Source of the DNA: JAXLRU01 sp046330935
GTDB lineage: Bacteria; Actinomycetota; Actinomycetes; Actinomycetales; Kineosporiaceae
Assembly: GCA_046330935.1 (NCBI GenBank)
Contig: JAXLRU010000003.1
Location: forward strand, 372,001-436,000
Reading direction: 5' to 3'
Length of the DNA: 64,000 nt
Shown: one piece after another, positions 16,962-25,890 of the stretch
Layout: every line of letters starts with the position of its first letter
Position numbering within the stretch: position 1 is the stretch's first letter
Position numbers and translations under genes: made by a program
Notes under the pieces: model-generated
Told to the model about the DNA's origin: nothing
The model's database searches: none
What the model saw: the letters and a program-made list of their open reading frames with translations, nothing else

Positions 16962-17987
16962 TCAGGACTGGTGGTCGCCGTAGCTGGGCCGCCGGCCGGT
17001 GGTCTGGCGGCGCACCAGGGTGGGCTGCAGCAACCGGTGGGGCAACGGCTGCGAACCGGCGAGCATCGTCATCAGCATGTCGACGGCCTGCACGCCCACC
17101 TGCTGCGCCGGGATCTCGAGCATCGTCAAGGGCACCTGCTGCCCCGCGGTGAGGTCGGGCGGGCCCATCGCCACGAGTGACAGGTCGTCGGGCACGCGCA
17201 GCCCACGCTGCCGCAGTACCGACATCAACGGCGTCACCGCCAGCTCGTTGTGCACGAACACCCCGGTGAACCCGGGCAGCGTGCGCATGATCTCGTCGAC
17301 GCACCGCGCCACCCCCCGGTACGTCGGCTCGCACGGGCTCGCCACCACTCGCACCCCCCGCGCCTGGGCCTGCGCGTTGACGCCGTCCAGCAGCCGCAGC
17401 GCGAAGCTCGTGCGCCGCTCGTACACCGCGGCGGGGGAGCCGACCATCGCGATGTCGTGGTGCCCGAGGTCGGCCAGGTGGTCCACCGCCGCCCGGCCCG
17501 CCGCTGCGAAGTCGAGGTCGATGCAGGGCAGCCCGTGATCCTCCTCGGGCCAGCCGATCAACACCACCGGGCGGCCGCAGTGGGCCAGGATCGGCACCCG
17601 CTCGTCGTGGTTCTCGACGTCCATCACGATCAACGCGTCGACCATGGCGCTGGCGCACACCCGGTCGATGCCCGTCGCGCCCTCCTCCTTGGTCAGCATG
17701 AGGACGTCGAAGTCGTAGTCGCGAGCCGCCGTCACGATCGCCGTCACGAACTGCATGATCACCGGCACGACGATGTCGTCACGCAGCGGTACGACCAGCC
17801 CGATGACGTTGGTGCGCTGCGAGGCCAGCGCCCGCGCTCCCGCGTGCGGCCGGTACCCCAGATCCTTGATCGACTGTTCGACGCGTTCCCGGGTGGGTGG
17901 TGAGATCGGCCGCTTGCCGCTGAGGACGTAGGAGACGGTGCTGTTGGACACCCCTGCTGCCTTCGCGACGTCGGCGATCGTGACCAC
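16962..17987 (-). CDS. LacI family transcriptional regulator
   Basis: A 341-residue LacI/GalR repressor. The helix-turn-helix is TIADVAKAAGVSNSTVSYVLSGKRPISPPTRERVEQ, followed by the hinge LGYRPHAGARALASQRTNVIGLVVP. The ligand domain has the usual order, with a final GRPVVLIGW, HLADLGHHDIAMVGSP, FTGVFVHNELAVTP and TMLEIPAQQVGVQAVDML. The start at GTG 17987 (MVTIADVAK) is the family norm and has AAGGAG 7 bases upstream; a longer frame to 18104 is not needed. The effector is unknown, and no sugar-uptake genes lie beside it. A near-perfect palindrome about 46 bases upstream may be its own operator. Confidence 0.92.
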   Translation of the reverse strand: MVTIADVAKAAGVSNSTVSYVLSGKRPISPPTRERVEQSIKDLGYRPHAGARALASQRTNVIGLVVPLRDDIVVPVIMQFVTAIVTAARDYDFDVLMLTKEEGATGIDRVCASAMVDALIVMDVENHDERVPILAHCGRPVVLIGWPEEDHGLPCIDLDFAAAGRAAVDHLADLGHHDIAMVGSPAAVYERRTSFALRLLDGVNAQAQARGVRVVASPCEPTYRGVARCVDEIMRTLPGFTGVFVHNELAVTPLMSVLRQRGLRVPDDLSLVAMGPPDLTAGQQVPLTMLEIPAQQVGVQAVDMLMTMLAGSQPLPHRLLQPTLVRRQTTGRRPSYGDHQS

Positions 17988-18032
17988 GTGGCTCCTTCGC
18001 TCGGCGCGTGACGACGGGGCGGACCGTGGACA

Positions 18033-18046
18033 ACCGGTCGAACGGT
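18033..18046. promoter_or_regulatory. Putative LacI-family operator upstream of the LacI gene
   Basis: The 14-mer ACCGGTCGAACGGT is a palindrome with 12 of 14 positions symmetric around a central TCGA. It lies 46 bases upstream of the LacI GTG start, where autoregulation would be expected. LacI operators characteristically have a central CG. No binding data; pattern only. Confidence 0.4.
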
Positions 18047-18125
18047 CGACCCGCGACACCCGTGTGCGACACGGTACGTAACGGGAGCCGCCTCCGCCAG
18101 GCATAGCCGGGGCCGGAGAGTGATG

Positions 18126-18638
18126 TCACGGGCGGAACACCCACCACCGCAGCAGGGCGAAGCGGACCACGGTCGCCGTGACGTTCGCCGCGGTGAGGAC
18201 GACCACCTCCAGCCATCGCCCCGGAGCGTCGACGGCCGCGTGCAGCAGGCCCAGGCCGCCCCCGGTCAGGGCCAGGGCGAGGCCGAACACGGCCAGCCCC
18301 TGCACCTGGTGGCGGCCCGCGCCCCGGCGCCCCCGCACCCCGAACGTCAGACGGCGGTTGGCTGCCGTGTTCGCGATCGCCGTCAGCAGCAGCGCTGCCA
18401 CGTTCGCGCCCTGCGCGCCCAGGGCCGGCGCGAGCGCCGCGAACGCCGCCGTGTAGGCGAGGGTGCTCGCCGCGCCGATGCCCCCGAACGACGCGAGCTG
18501 GCGCAGGGTCCCGGGCACTCGGCGTCCCGGGTGCTCGTCGCCGTCCCTGCGGGGTGCGGGCACGGCGTCGGGGTGCGGGACGGCCTCGTCCTGCGCGACG
18601 GCCTCGTCCTGCGGGACGGCGCCGGCGGGCGGGTGCAC
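18126..18638 (-). CDS. GtrA family membrane protein
   Basis: A 170-residue integral membrane protein. After an Asp/Pro/His-rich cytoplasmic lead of about 45 residues it has LRQLASFGGIGAASTLAYTAAFAAL, then VAALLLTAIANTAANRRLTFGVRG, a GLAVFGLALALTGGGLGLLHA helix and VVVLTAANVTATVVRFALLRWWVFRP. The asparagine-rich TAIANTAANRRLTF and the end RF..LRxWVF are GtrA hallmarks. The family moves lipid-linked sugars or polyprenyl-phosphate glucose across the membrane. The start is GTG at 18638, 7 bases from the upstream small gene, so the two are probably cotranscribed. Confidence 0.92.
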   Translation of the reverse strand: MHPPAGAVPQDEAVAQDEAVPHPDAVPAPRRDGDEHPGRRVPGTLRQLASFGGIGAASTLAYTAAFAALAPALGAQGANVAALLLTAIANTAANRRLTFGVRGRRGAGRHQVQGLAVFGLALALTGGGLGLLHAAVDAPGRWLEVVVLTAANVTATVVRFALLRWWVFRP

Positions 18639-18644
18639 GGCCCC

Positions 18645-18857
18645 TCACCTCCCGCGCAGCGTGAGGGAGGGGCACACCGGGACCAGGGAGAAGTCCTTCG
18701 GCAGCCCTGTGCCGCGCAGCGGGGCGAGGCGGGCCGGGCGCAGCGAGGCGAGTCCCCTGCGCACGGCCCGCGCACGCCGCCGGTGGGCGCGCCAGCGGCG
18801 CGCGCCGTCCTCGACGAGGCGGGTGAGGTGGGTCGTCGGACCTTCGGCACCGTTCAT
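18645..18857 (-). CDS. Small hypothetical protein (70 aa) upstream of GtrA gene
   Basis: An open frame from ATG 18857 to a stop at 18645, directly before the GtrA gene. The protein (MNGAEGPTTHLTRLVEDGARRW...) is strongly basic with no known motif; the end, LPKDFSLVPVCPSLTLRGR, does not resemble a family I know. It is kept because it fits the operon spacing; it could be noncoding, since high GC keeps frames open by chance. Confidence 0.4.
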   Translation of the reverse strand: MNGAEGPTTHLTRLVEDGARRWRAHRRRARAVRRGLASLRPARLAPLRGTGLPKDFSLVPVCPSLTLRGR

Positions 18858-19043
18858 GCCTCGACGGTGCGCGCCCGACGTCCGAGCAGGCCTGACGTGC
18901 GCTGTGTCCTCTCTGTGGGCATGGCGACGGGCCCCGACCGCGTGCTCCACGTGCGACGTCCACCAGCGCCGCCGCGCCCGTTCTCAGCGATCACACAGGT
19001 TGACGCACAGGGAACTGTCAAACTCCGCGCGCATCGTGGAGTC

Positions 19044-19823
19044 ATGGCGACCAGTTCCCCCATGACGACCCTCACGGCCGCGAAGCGCTCCACGCGGCCG
19101 TCCCCCGATGCCCGCCGGCGCCCGCTGCGCCGCCCTGACGGAAGCGGGGTCCGCGTGCTCGTCGTCGACGACGAGCCCACCATCTCCGACCTGCTCGCCA
19201 TGGCCCTGCGCTACGAGGGCTGCGAGGTGCGCACGGCCGAGACCGGCGAGGCAGCGTCCCGCGCGGCCGAGGACTTCCGCCCGGACGCCGTCGTCCTCGA
19301 CGTCATGCTCCCCGACTGCGACGGGTTCGAGGTGCTGCGCCGCATCCGCCGCGACGACCCCGAGATCCCCGTCCTTTTCCTCACCGCGCGCGACGCCGTC
19401 GAGGACCGCGTGGCCGGGCTCACCGTCGGTGGCGACGACTACGTGACCAAGCCGTTCAGCCTCGAGGAGGTCATCGCCCGGGTGCGCGCGCTGGTGCGGC
19501 GCACCCTGCCCGCCGATCGCGACAACGAGATCGTCGTCGGCGACCTCGTGCTCGACGAGGACAGCCACGAGGTGACCCGCGGCGGCGAGACCATCCACCT
19601 CACCGCCACCGAGTTCGAGCTGCTGCGGTACCTGATGCGCAATCCCCGCCGGGTGCTCACCAAGCCGCAGATCCTCGACCGGGTGTGGCGCTACGACTTC
19701 AACGGCCACGCCAACGTCGTCGAGCTGTACATCTCCTACCTGCGTCGCAAGATCGACGCCGGCCGCCCGCCCATGATCCACACCGTGCGCGGCGCCGGGT
19801 ACGTGCTGAAGCCGGCTCCGTGA
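19044..19823 (+). CDS. OmpR-family response regulator
   Basis: A 259-residue two-component response regulator. The receiver domain starts at about residue 31 (VRVLVVDDEPTISDLL), the phospho-acceptor is D86 in VVLDVMLPDCDG, and the switch residues are in LFLTARDAVEDRVAG and DDYVTKPFS. The winged helix of OmpR type follows: LTATEFELLRYLMRNPRRVLTKPQIL, VWRYDFNGHANVVELYISYLRRKID and IHTVRGAGYVLKP. The start at 19044 gives MATSSPMTTLTAAK; another ATG lies at 19062. The stop overlaps the sensor kinase GTG by four bases (GTGA), so the two form an operon. The signal and regulon are unknown; the closest style is TrcR/MprA-like. Confidence 0.95.
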   Translation: MATSSPMTTLTAAKRSTRPSPDARRRPLRRPDGSGVRVLVVDDEPTISDLLAMALRYEGCEVRTAETGEAASRAAEDFRPDAVVLDVMLPDCDGFEVLRRIRRDDPEIPVLFLTARDAVEDRVAGLTVGGDDYVTKPFSLEEVIARVRALVRRTLPADRDNEIVVGDLVLDEDSHEVTRGGETIHLTATEFELLRYLMRNPRRVLTKPQILDRVWRYDFNGHANVVELYISYLRRKIDAGRPPMIHTVRGAGYVLKPAP

Positions 19824-21661
19824 CCACCGCCGGCCCGGACGGGCCGGCGGGACCCGTGCCCGCGCCGGCGGGGCCGTCGGCTCCCTCCGCCCTGCCTGGC
19901 CCGGCTGTTCCCGCCGTGTCGGGCTCGGCTGTTCCCGCCGTGTCGGGCTCGGCTGTTCCCGCCGTGTCGGGCTCGGTTGTTCCTCCTGGGGGCGTGCGCG
20001 GGTGGTGGCGGCGGCGCACGCTGCGGGTGCGCGTGGTCGCCGTCCTGCTGAGCCTGCTCGCGGGGGTCTCGGCGGTCGTGGGCACCGTCTCCGTGCTCTC
20101 CCTCGACCACTACCTGCGCGCCCGCATCGACGACCAGCTCGCCGCCGCCTCCGGCCGGTCGCAGAGCAACAACCAGGGCATGTTCCGCGGTGAGGGGCCC
20201 CTGCGGCCGCTGCCCCGCCGAGTGCTCGGCGTCCCCGACGGCGTCCCCGGCTTCATCCTCGCCCCGGGCCAGGCCGAGGGGACGGTCGCCGCGCGCATCG
20301 TCGGTGGGGCCGTCGCCGAGGCAGGGGTGCTGGACCGCGACGGCGTCCCCCGCCCCCTCGACGCCGCCGAACGGCAGCGGCTGCTCGACGCCGTCCTGTC
20401 GCGGCCCGGCGGCCTGGTCTCCGCCGACCTGGGCGAGGACCTCGACGACTACCGGCTGGCCTCGACGTCGCCGCGTGGCCCGCGGATGCCGTCCGGTCGT
20501 TCCGCCGGTGCCGGTTCGGGCTCGGGGTCCGGCTCGGGCGCGGGCTCCGAGGCCGGCGTCGGCTCGGGGTCCGCTTCGCAGGAGCTGCTGGTCACGGGCC
20601 TGCCGCTGGCCCCCGTGCACGCGACCGTGATGCGGACGGCGGCCGTCGTCACCGCCGTCGCCGTCCTGGGGCTGGTGCTCGCGGCGGCGCTCGGCTGGCT
20701 GATCGTCGGGCGCACGCTGCTGCCGCTGCGCCGCGTGGCCCTGACCGCGCGCCGGGTCACGGCCATGCCGCTGGACCGCGGGCAGGTCGACGTCGACGTC
20801 CGGCTGCCCGCCCACGAGTGGGACGACCGCACCGAGGTCGGGCAGGTCGGGGCCGCGCTGAACACGCTGCTCGACCACATGACGTCCGCGCTCAACGCCC
20901 GCCACGACAGCGAGACCCGGGTGCGCCGGTTCGTCGCCGACGCCAGCCACGAGCTGCGCACCCCCCTTGCCGCGATCCGCGGGTACGCCGAGCTGACCCG
21001 CCGCGACCGCGAGCTGTTCGACTCGTTGCCGCCCCAGGTGGTCGAGAGCCTGGCCAGGATCGAGGGCTCGGCGCTGCGGATGACCTCGCTCGTCGACGAC
21101 CTGCTGCTGCTCGCGCGCCTGGACTCGGGGCGGCCGCTCGACGCCTCGCCCGTCGACCTCGTCGAGGTGTGCGCCGACGCCTTCGCCGACGCCGGTGTCG
21201 CAGGGCCCGAGCACGACTGGGCGCTGGACGTGCCCGACGACCCCGTGCTCGTGGTCGGCGACGCCGAGCGGCTGCACCAGGTGGTCGCCAACCTGCTGGC
21301 CAACGCCCGCACGCACACCCCACCCGGCACGCGGGTGCGCCTCGCCCTGCGCTCCCTCGGCCCGGACGTGGAGCTGAGCGTGAGCGACGACGGGCCGGGC
21401 ATCGCCCCCGACGTGCTGCCTCACGTCTTCGGCCGCTTCGTGCGGGCCGACTCCTCGCGCTCGCGCGCGGCAGGTTCGACGGGCCTGGGCCTCGCGATCG
21501 TCGCCGCCGTGGTGCAGGCCCACTCCGGGCGGGTCGGCGTGGCGAGTGAGCCCGGGCGCGGCACGGTCTTCACGGTGCGGCTGCCGGCATCCGTGGCCCA
21601 CGGTGACGCTGGAGCAAAAGTGGCGCCATTCACCACTTTTGCTCCAGCGTCGCAGCCCTGA
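19820..21661 (+). CDS. Sensor histidine kinase, HAMP-HisKA-HATPase
   Basis: A 613-residue membrane sensor kinase, partner of the OmpR-type regulator. After a Pro/Ala-rich cytoplasmic lead with an eight-residue repeat (AVPAVSGS) come TM1 (VVAVLLSLLAGVSAVVGTVSVLSL), an extracytoplasmic loop that includes a Gly/Ser-rich low-complexity stretch, and TM2 (VVTAVAVLGLVLAAALGWLIVG). HAMP follows. HisKA has H377 in DASHELRTPLAAIRGY; the ATPase part has N-box NLLANARTH, G1 DDGPGI and G2 GSTGLGLAIV. All key residues are intact. The last residues (AKVAPFTTFAPASQP) are encoded by one arm of a terminator-like palindrome and are unlikely to be functional. Confidence 0.95.
   Translation: MTTAGPDGPAGPVPAPAGPSAPSALPGPAVPAVSGSAVPAVSGSAVPAVSGSVVPPGGVRGWWRRRTLRVRVVAVLLSLLAGVSAVVGTVSVLSLDHYLRARIDDQLAAASGRSQSNNQGMFRGEGPLRPLPRRVLGVPDGVPGFILAPGQAEGTVAARIVGGAVAEAGVLDRDGVPRPLDAAERQRLLDAVLSRPGGLVSADLGEDLDDYRLASTSPRGPRMPSGRSAGAGSGSGSGSGAGSEAGVGSGSASQELLVTGLPLAPVHATVMRTAAVVTAVAVLGLVLAAALGWLIVGRTLLPLRRVALTARRVTAMPLDRGQVDVDVRLPAHEWDDRTEVGQVGAALNTLLDHMTSALNARHDSETRVRRFVADASHELRTPLAAIRGYAELTRRDRELFDSLPPQVVESLARIEGSALRMTSLVDDLLLLARLDSGRPLDASPVDLVEVCADAFADAGVAGPEHDWALDVPDDPVLVVGDAERLHQVVANLLANARTHTPPGTRVRLALRSLGPDVELSVSDDGPGIAPDVLPHVFGRFVRADSSRSRAAGSTGLGLAIVAAVVQAHSGRVGVASEPGRGTVFTVRLPASVAHGDAGAKVAPFTTFAPASQP
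19903..19974 (+). repeat. Three 24-bp tandem repeats in the sensor kinase lead
   Basis: Three exact copies of a 24-bp unit (start GGCTGTTCCCGCCGTG) sit at 19903-19926, 19927-19950 and 19951-19974, followed by a partial fourth. In frame they encode AVPAVSGS repeats ahead of TM1, so copy-number change would lengthen or shorten the cytoplasmic lead without shifting the frame. Confidence 0.9.
21605..21651. terminator. Perfect 19-bp inverted repeat, probable bidirectional terminator
   Basis: The arms at 21605-21623 and 21633-21651 are perfectly complementary (19 bp) with a 9-base loop. The top arm ends in AAAAGTGG and the lower starts CCACTTTT, so the T tract lies inside the stem rather than behind it. 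The hairpin lies across the 3' ends of two convergent genes, the kinase (stop 21661) and the DUF559 gene (stop 21630), and both coding regions run into it. Confidence 0.75.
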
Positions 21662-22604
21662 GACCGCAACCGGTCCCACACGCCCGTCCTGCGCAGCCGA
21701 GCGCGGCAAGAATCGCGGCCGCAACACTGCACGGGTCGCCCGTCACCTCCGGCCAGCCGAACCGCAGCGTCCGCAGACCCAGGAGGGCGAGGTCGTTGTC
21801 ACGCCAGCGGTCGGAAACGGCTTGTCCCTGGCCGTGGTAGGCGGCGCCGTCGAGCTCCACCACGAGGCGACCGGGGTACACGACATCCCGATAGACGCGC
21901 TGGCCCCGGTGCACGTCCGCCGAGTTGAACAGCGCTGCCGGCAGGCCGTGGGCCCGGTGGACACGGGTGAGGAACTCCAGCTCCAGCCGCGACGCGACGC
22001 CTGATCGGGCGTCCTCGACCAGCCCGGCCCAGATGGCGCGCCCCGGGAGTCGCGGCCGTGCGGACAGTGCCCCGAGGAGCCGGTCGGGAGTTGTGCGGCG
22101 CTCTGCCAGAACCTGCAGGAGCAGAGCAGTGCCTTCGCCCTCCTGAGTGCACTCGGCCGCTGCATCGAGTACCGCGACCTCGATGCGCTGACGGGGTGGA
22201 TCAGCGACCGGGTGCACCTGGTCGTCGAGCCCACGCAGCCGGTGCAGCACGACGCCTTCGGGTGCCCGCGGATGTCGTGTTTCCTCCACGGCTACGTGCA
22301 CCCGCCGGGACAGCACCGAGGGCACGCCGCCGACACCCCAGGCAGTCAACGCGGAACCGCAGGCCAGCGCCGCTCCCGGACCACAGCGCAGGACCGCTGC
22401 CCAGGCTCTGGCGGCCGGCGGCAATGGCCCGGCATGCACGGCGTACACGCCACCGCCGAGGCTGCGCCATCCCGCAAAGCGCCGGGCGCTCGTCACGTCG
22501 TCCGCCGTCCACCCGCACCCGAGGAGCTGGGCGCGGGAGACCACGCCGCACTGTGCCTCGACCAAGGCCTGCCACTGACCGGCTTGCCGCCACTTCGCCA
22601 CCAT
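21630..22604 (-). CDS. DUF559 endonuclease-fold protein with AbiEi-like N-terminus
   Basis: A 324-residue protein of a type common in actinobacteria. Residues 1-60 form an AbiEi-antitoxin-like winged helix: VEAQCGVVSRAQLLGCGWTADDVTSARRFAGWRSLGGGVYAVHAGP. The C-terminal domain is a Vsr/DUF559-like nuclease fold: RVYRDVVYPGRLVVELDGAAYHGQGQ, with the conserved acidic and Glu-x-Asp residues, then RWRDNDLALLGLRTLRFGW. The start at 22604 (MVAKWRQ) removes a long Arg-rich shadow lead. The biological role is unknown. Its last residues (ATLEQKW) are encoded in the shared palindrome. Confidence 0.85.
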   Translation of the reverse strand: MVAKWRQAGQWQALVEAQCGVVSRAQLLGCGWTADDVTSARRFAGWRSLGGGVYAVHAGPLPPAARAWAAVLRCGPGAALACGSALTAWGVGGVPSVLSRRVHVAVEETRHPRAPEGVVLHRLRGLDDQVHPVADPPRQRIEVAVLDAAAECTQEGEGTALLLQVLAERRTTPDRLLGALSARPRLPGRAIWAGLVEDARSGVASRLELEFLTRVHRAHGLPAALFNSADVHRGQRVYRDVVYPGRLVVELDGAAYHGQGQAVSDRWRDNDLALLGLRTLRFGWPEVTGDPCSVAAAILAALGCAGRACGTGCGLRAATLEQKW

Positions 22605-22774
22605 GCGCGCAGCGTCGGGCGGCGGGCGCCGCGCCGGAGCCGCAGCATCCCTGCGCCTGGGGACGAAGCTCGAGGGCGCGGGCCTGTGGGGGAGCTGCCC
22701 TGCAGCGCCGCACGCACAGGACGGCCACAGTCCGTCCCCGGGGTGGGCCCAAGCCGGGCCGCGATCGTCGGACC

Positions 22775-25001
22775 ATGACGACGACCTGGTCCGCCTCCGA
22801 TCCCGTGCCCGCGCCCGACCCCGCTGCGGCATCCCCCGACAGGACCCCACCGAGCGGCGGCGACGGACAGCCGCCGAGCGGCGACGGGCAGCCACCGACC
22901 CCGGCTACGTCAACCGCGGCCTCCCGGCCCCACCGCCACCGCGCGCGCTGGGAGCGCCCGGCGGAGGTGGCCGTGCTGCTGGCGACCGCCGTCCTCCACC
23001 TGGTCAACCTGTCGGCGTCGGGGTGGGCCAACTCGTTCTACGCGGCCGCGGTGCAGGCCGGCACGAAGTCCTGGAAGGCGTTCTTCTTCGGCTGCTCCGA
23101 CATGGCCTGCTCGATCACGGTCGACAAGTCGCCGCTCGCGCTGTGGCCGATGGAGCTGTCGGGCCGGATCTTCGGGTTCGGCTCGTGGAGCATGCTCGCA
23201 CCGCAGGCGCTGATGGCGGTCGGGACCGTCTGGCTCGTCATGGCGAGCGTGCGACGCTGGTTCGGGACCACGGCAGGGCTGCTGGCCGGCGGCGTCCTGG
23301 CCCTGACTCCGGTGGCCGTGCTCATGTTCCGCTTCAACAACCCCGACGCCGCGCTGGTGCTGCTGATGACGGCGGCGGCGTACGCGACGCTGCGAGCGCT
23401 GGAGGCCGCCTTCGACCCCGGGACGCGGCGCGCCGCGACCGGATGGCTGGTGCTCGCCGGGGCGTTCGTCGGGCTCGGCTTCCTCGCGAAGATGCTGCAG
23501 GTGCTGCTGGTGGTGCCCGCGCTCGCCCTCGTCTACCTGCTCTGCGCGCCGAACCCGCTGCGGCGCAGGGTGTTCGACCTGCTGCTCTCCGGCCTTGCGA
23601 TGGTCTTCGCCGCTGGATGGTGGGTGGCGGTGGTCAGTCTCGTCCCCGCATCGTCGCGCCCCTACATCGGTGGTTCACAGAACAATTCCGTCATCGAACT
23701 GATGCTCGGTTACAACGGTCTCGGGCGGCTCAACGGGGAGGAGACCGGGAGCGTCGGCGGCATGGGCGGCGGGCAGGGCGGCCGCTGGGGCTCCACTGGC
23801 CTGACCCGCATGTTCGGCGGCGACATCGGCGGCCAGATCGCCTGGCTGCTGCCGGCCGCTCTCGTCCTGCTGGTCGTGGGGCTGGCGCTCGCGGGCGGCC
23901 GTCCGCGCACCGACGTCCGCCGGGCTGCTTTCGCGCTGTGGGGCGGCTGGCTCGTGGTGACCGGACTGACGTTCAGCCTGATGCAGGGGATCTTCCACCA
24001 GTACTACACGGTCGCGCTGGCCCCGGCCGTGGCCGCCCTCGTGGGCATGGGGTCGGCCGAGCTGTGGCAGCGCCGCGGCCACGGCTGGGCGCTGCCGCTG
24101 CTCGCCGTCATCGTCGGGGGCAGCGCCGTCTGGTCGGCGGTGCTGCTCGGTCGCGCCGACGGATGGCAGCCGTGGTTGGTGCCGGCCGTGCTCGCCGCCG
24201 CCGTCGTGGCGGTGGCCGGGTTGGTGGTCGTGAGGTTCGTGCCGAGGATGCGCACGAGGGTGGCGCTCGCCGGTGTCGGCGGGGCGGCTCTGGTGTCCGT
24301 GCTGGCGGGCCCGGCGGCTTACAGCGTGCAGACCGTGGCGACGCCGCACACCGGCTCGATCGTCACCGCCGGGCCCGTGGTCAGCGGCGGGTTCGGGCCG
24401 GGTCGTCCCGGTGGTCGCGGCGGGTTCGGGCCCGGCGAGCTGCCGCCCATGGGCCAGGGATTCCCGGGCGGGGCGAACGGCCAGGGGTTCCCGGGCGGCG
24501 CGAACGGCCACGGGTTCCCGGGCGGCGCGAACGGCCAAGGGCTTCCCGGCGGGGCGAACGGCCAGGGGTTCCCGGGCGGCGCGAACGGTCAGGGGGGGGA
24601 CGGCGACCGGCGGCTTTCGCGGCGGCATGGGCGGACTGCTGGGCGGCACGGCGGTGAGTGCGCAGCTGAAGGCCCTGCTCTCGAAGGACGCCGACTCCTT
24701 CACCTGGGCGGCGGCGACGGTCGGCGCGCAGAACGCCGCGGGGTACCAGCTGGCCACCGGGCACTCGGTGATGCCGATCGGTGGCTTCAACGGCAGCGAC
24801 CCGTCGCCGACCCTGGCCCAGTTCCAGGCCTGGGTGGCCCAGGGCCGGATCCACTTCTTCGTGGCCGGCGGCATGGGCGGCATGGGTGCGGGCATGGGCG
24901 GCGGGACGTCGACGTCGTCGCAGATCACGGCCTGGGTGGAGGGTGCGTTCACCGCGACGACCGTCGACGGGGTGACGGTGTACGACCTCACTTCGCGATG
25001 A
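22775..25001 (+). CDS. YkcB-like glycosyltransferase (GT39/ArnT-type), frameshifted at a poly-G run
   Basis: A polytopic membrane sugar transferase using polyprenyl-phosphate sugars. The N-terminal part has LHLVNLSASGWANSFYAAAVQAGTKSWKAFFFGCSDMACSITVDKSPLALW, the PMT/ArnT-like first loop with acidic Asp, and about ten further TM segments. A Gly/Asn-rich linker with five 27-bp repeats follows and leads to the YkcB C-terminal domain: DSFTWAAATVGAQNAAGYQLATGHSVMPIGGFNGSDPSPTLAQFQAWV and GRIHFFVAGG. The two halves lie in different frames; eight G at 24592-24599 should be seven to join them. Reading on in the first frame gives a different tail ending at 25021. The ATG at 22775 is the only sensible start. 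Confidence 0.88.
24458..24592 (+). repeat. Five 27-bp tandem repeats ending in a poly-G run
   Basis: Five imperfect 27-bp units (24458, 24485, 24512, 24539, 24566) encode GFPGGANGQ or close variants in the linker of the YkcB-like protein. The last unit runs into G(8) at 24592-24599, where the frame is lost. In-frame copy-number changes and G-tract slippage would affect the same linker. Confidence 0.9.
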
Positions 25002-25051
25002 GCGCGCGTCTCACATGGTGATACTGCAGTCTCATTAAAGGAGACGCGCGC
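25002..25051. repeat. Inverted repeat, 11-bp arms, between glycosyltransferase and methyltransferase genes
   Basis: The arms GCGCGCGTCTC (25002-25012) and GAGACGCGCGC (25041-25051) are perfectly complementary around a 28-base, AT-richer interior that contains TGATACTGCAGTCTCATTA. It begins directly after the glycosyltransferase stop and ends about 26 bases before the methyltransferase ribosome site. It may be a regulator site or terminator; I cannot say which. Confidence 0.5.
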
Positions 25052-25088
25052 GCTACGGTCGACAGCACCACGAGCCAAGGAGCGCGAG

Positions 25089-25880
25089 ATGACCACCGAG
25101 ACCCCCGACTCCTACCGCCACACCTGGGACGCCGATGCCTATGCGGAGGCGGCCTCGTTCGTCCCCGTCTCCGGCCGACCACTCCTGGAGGCCCTGCCGC
25201 TGGGCCCGGGCGTCCGCGTGCTCGACCTGGGGTGCGGGGACGGCGTGCTCACCGCCGAGATCGCGGCCGCCGGCGCCGAGGTGGTCGGGGTCGACGCGAG
25301 CCCCGAGATGGTGGCCGCGGCGAGGGCCAAGGGCCTGGACGCCCGGCTGGCGGACGCCGCCGTGCTGCCCGAGCCGGCCGCCCTCGGCGGCGAGTTCGAC
25401 GCCGTCCTCACCAACGCCGTCCTGCACTGGGTGCCCGACACGCGCGCGGTGCTGGACGGCGTCCGCCGCGTCCTGCGCCCCGGCGGGGTGTTCGTCGGCG
25501 AGTTCGGTGGGCTGAGCAACGTGGCGGCGATCGGGGTGGCGGCCGACGCCGTCCTGCTCGCCCGGGGGTTCACCGCCGAGCCGGCCAACCCGTGGTTCTT
25601 CCCCGGCCCGCAGCGGTGGGCAGGGCTGCTGGCGGAGGGCGGGTTCGACGTCCGGGACGTGCAGCACGTCGCCCGGCCGACGCCGCTGCCGAGCGGCCTG
25701 CTGGGGTGGCTGGAGCTGTTCGGGGACGTGCTGCTCCAGGCGGTGCCCGAGGAGCAGCGCCCGGCGGTGCGGGAGGAGATCGTGCAGCGCTGCCGGCCCT
25801 GGCTGTGCGACACCGACACCGACGGCGAGACCTGGGTCGCGGACTACGTGCGGATGCGCTTCCGGGCCGTCCGCGCGTAG
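25089..25880 (+). CDS. Class I SAM-dependent methyltransferase
   Basis: A 263-residue cytosolic methyltransferase. Motif I is VRVLDLGCGDGVLTAEIA near residue 41; the acidic ribose-binding residue is in VVGVDASPEMV, followed by FDAVLTNAVLHWV (motif IV, as in trans-aconitate and ubiquinone-type enzymes) and RVLRPGGVFVGEF. The substrate is unknown. AAGGAG stands 7 bases before the ATG. It is followed by a convergent membrane-protein gene. Confidence 0.92.
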   Translation: MTTETPDSYRHTWDADAYAEAASFVPVSGRPLLEALPLGPGVRVLDLGCGDGVLTAEIAAAGAEVVGVDASPEMVAAARAKGLDARLADAAVLPEPAALGGEFDAVLTNAVLHWVPDTRAVLDGVRRVLRPGGVFVGEFGGLSNVAAIGVAADAVLLARGFTAEPANPWFFPGPQRWAGLLAEGGFDVRDVQHVARPTPLPSGLLGWLELFGDVLLQAVPEEQRPAVREEIVQRCRPWLCDTDTDGETWVADYVRMRFRAVRA

Positions 25881-25890
25881 GGACCGTTCG

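Noticed and set aside
22058..22774. N-terminal extension of the glycosyltransferase frame
   Set aside because: Antisense to the DUF559 gene, Arg/Pro-rich; the ATG at 22775 gives the normal protein.
24458..24592. CRISPR-like regular repeats
   Set aside because: Units are contiguous, without spacers, and are coding.
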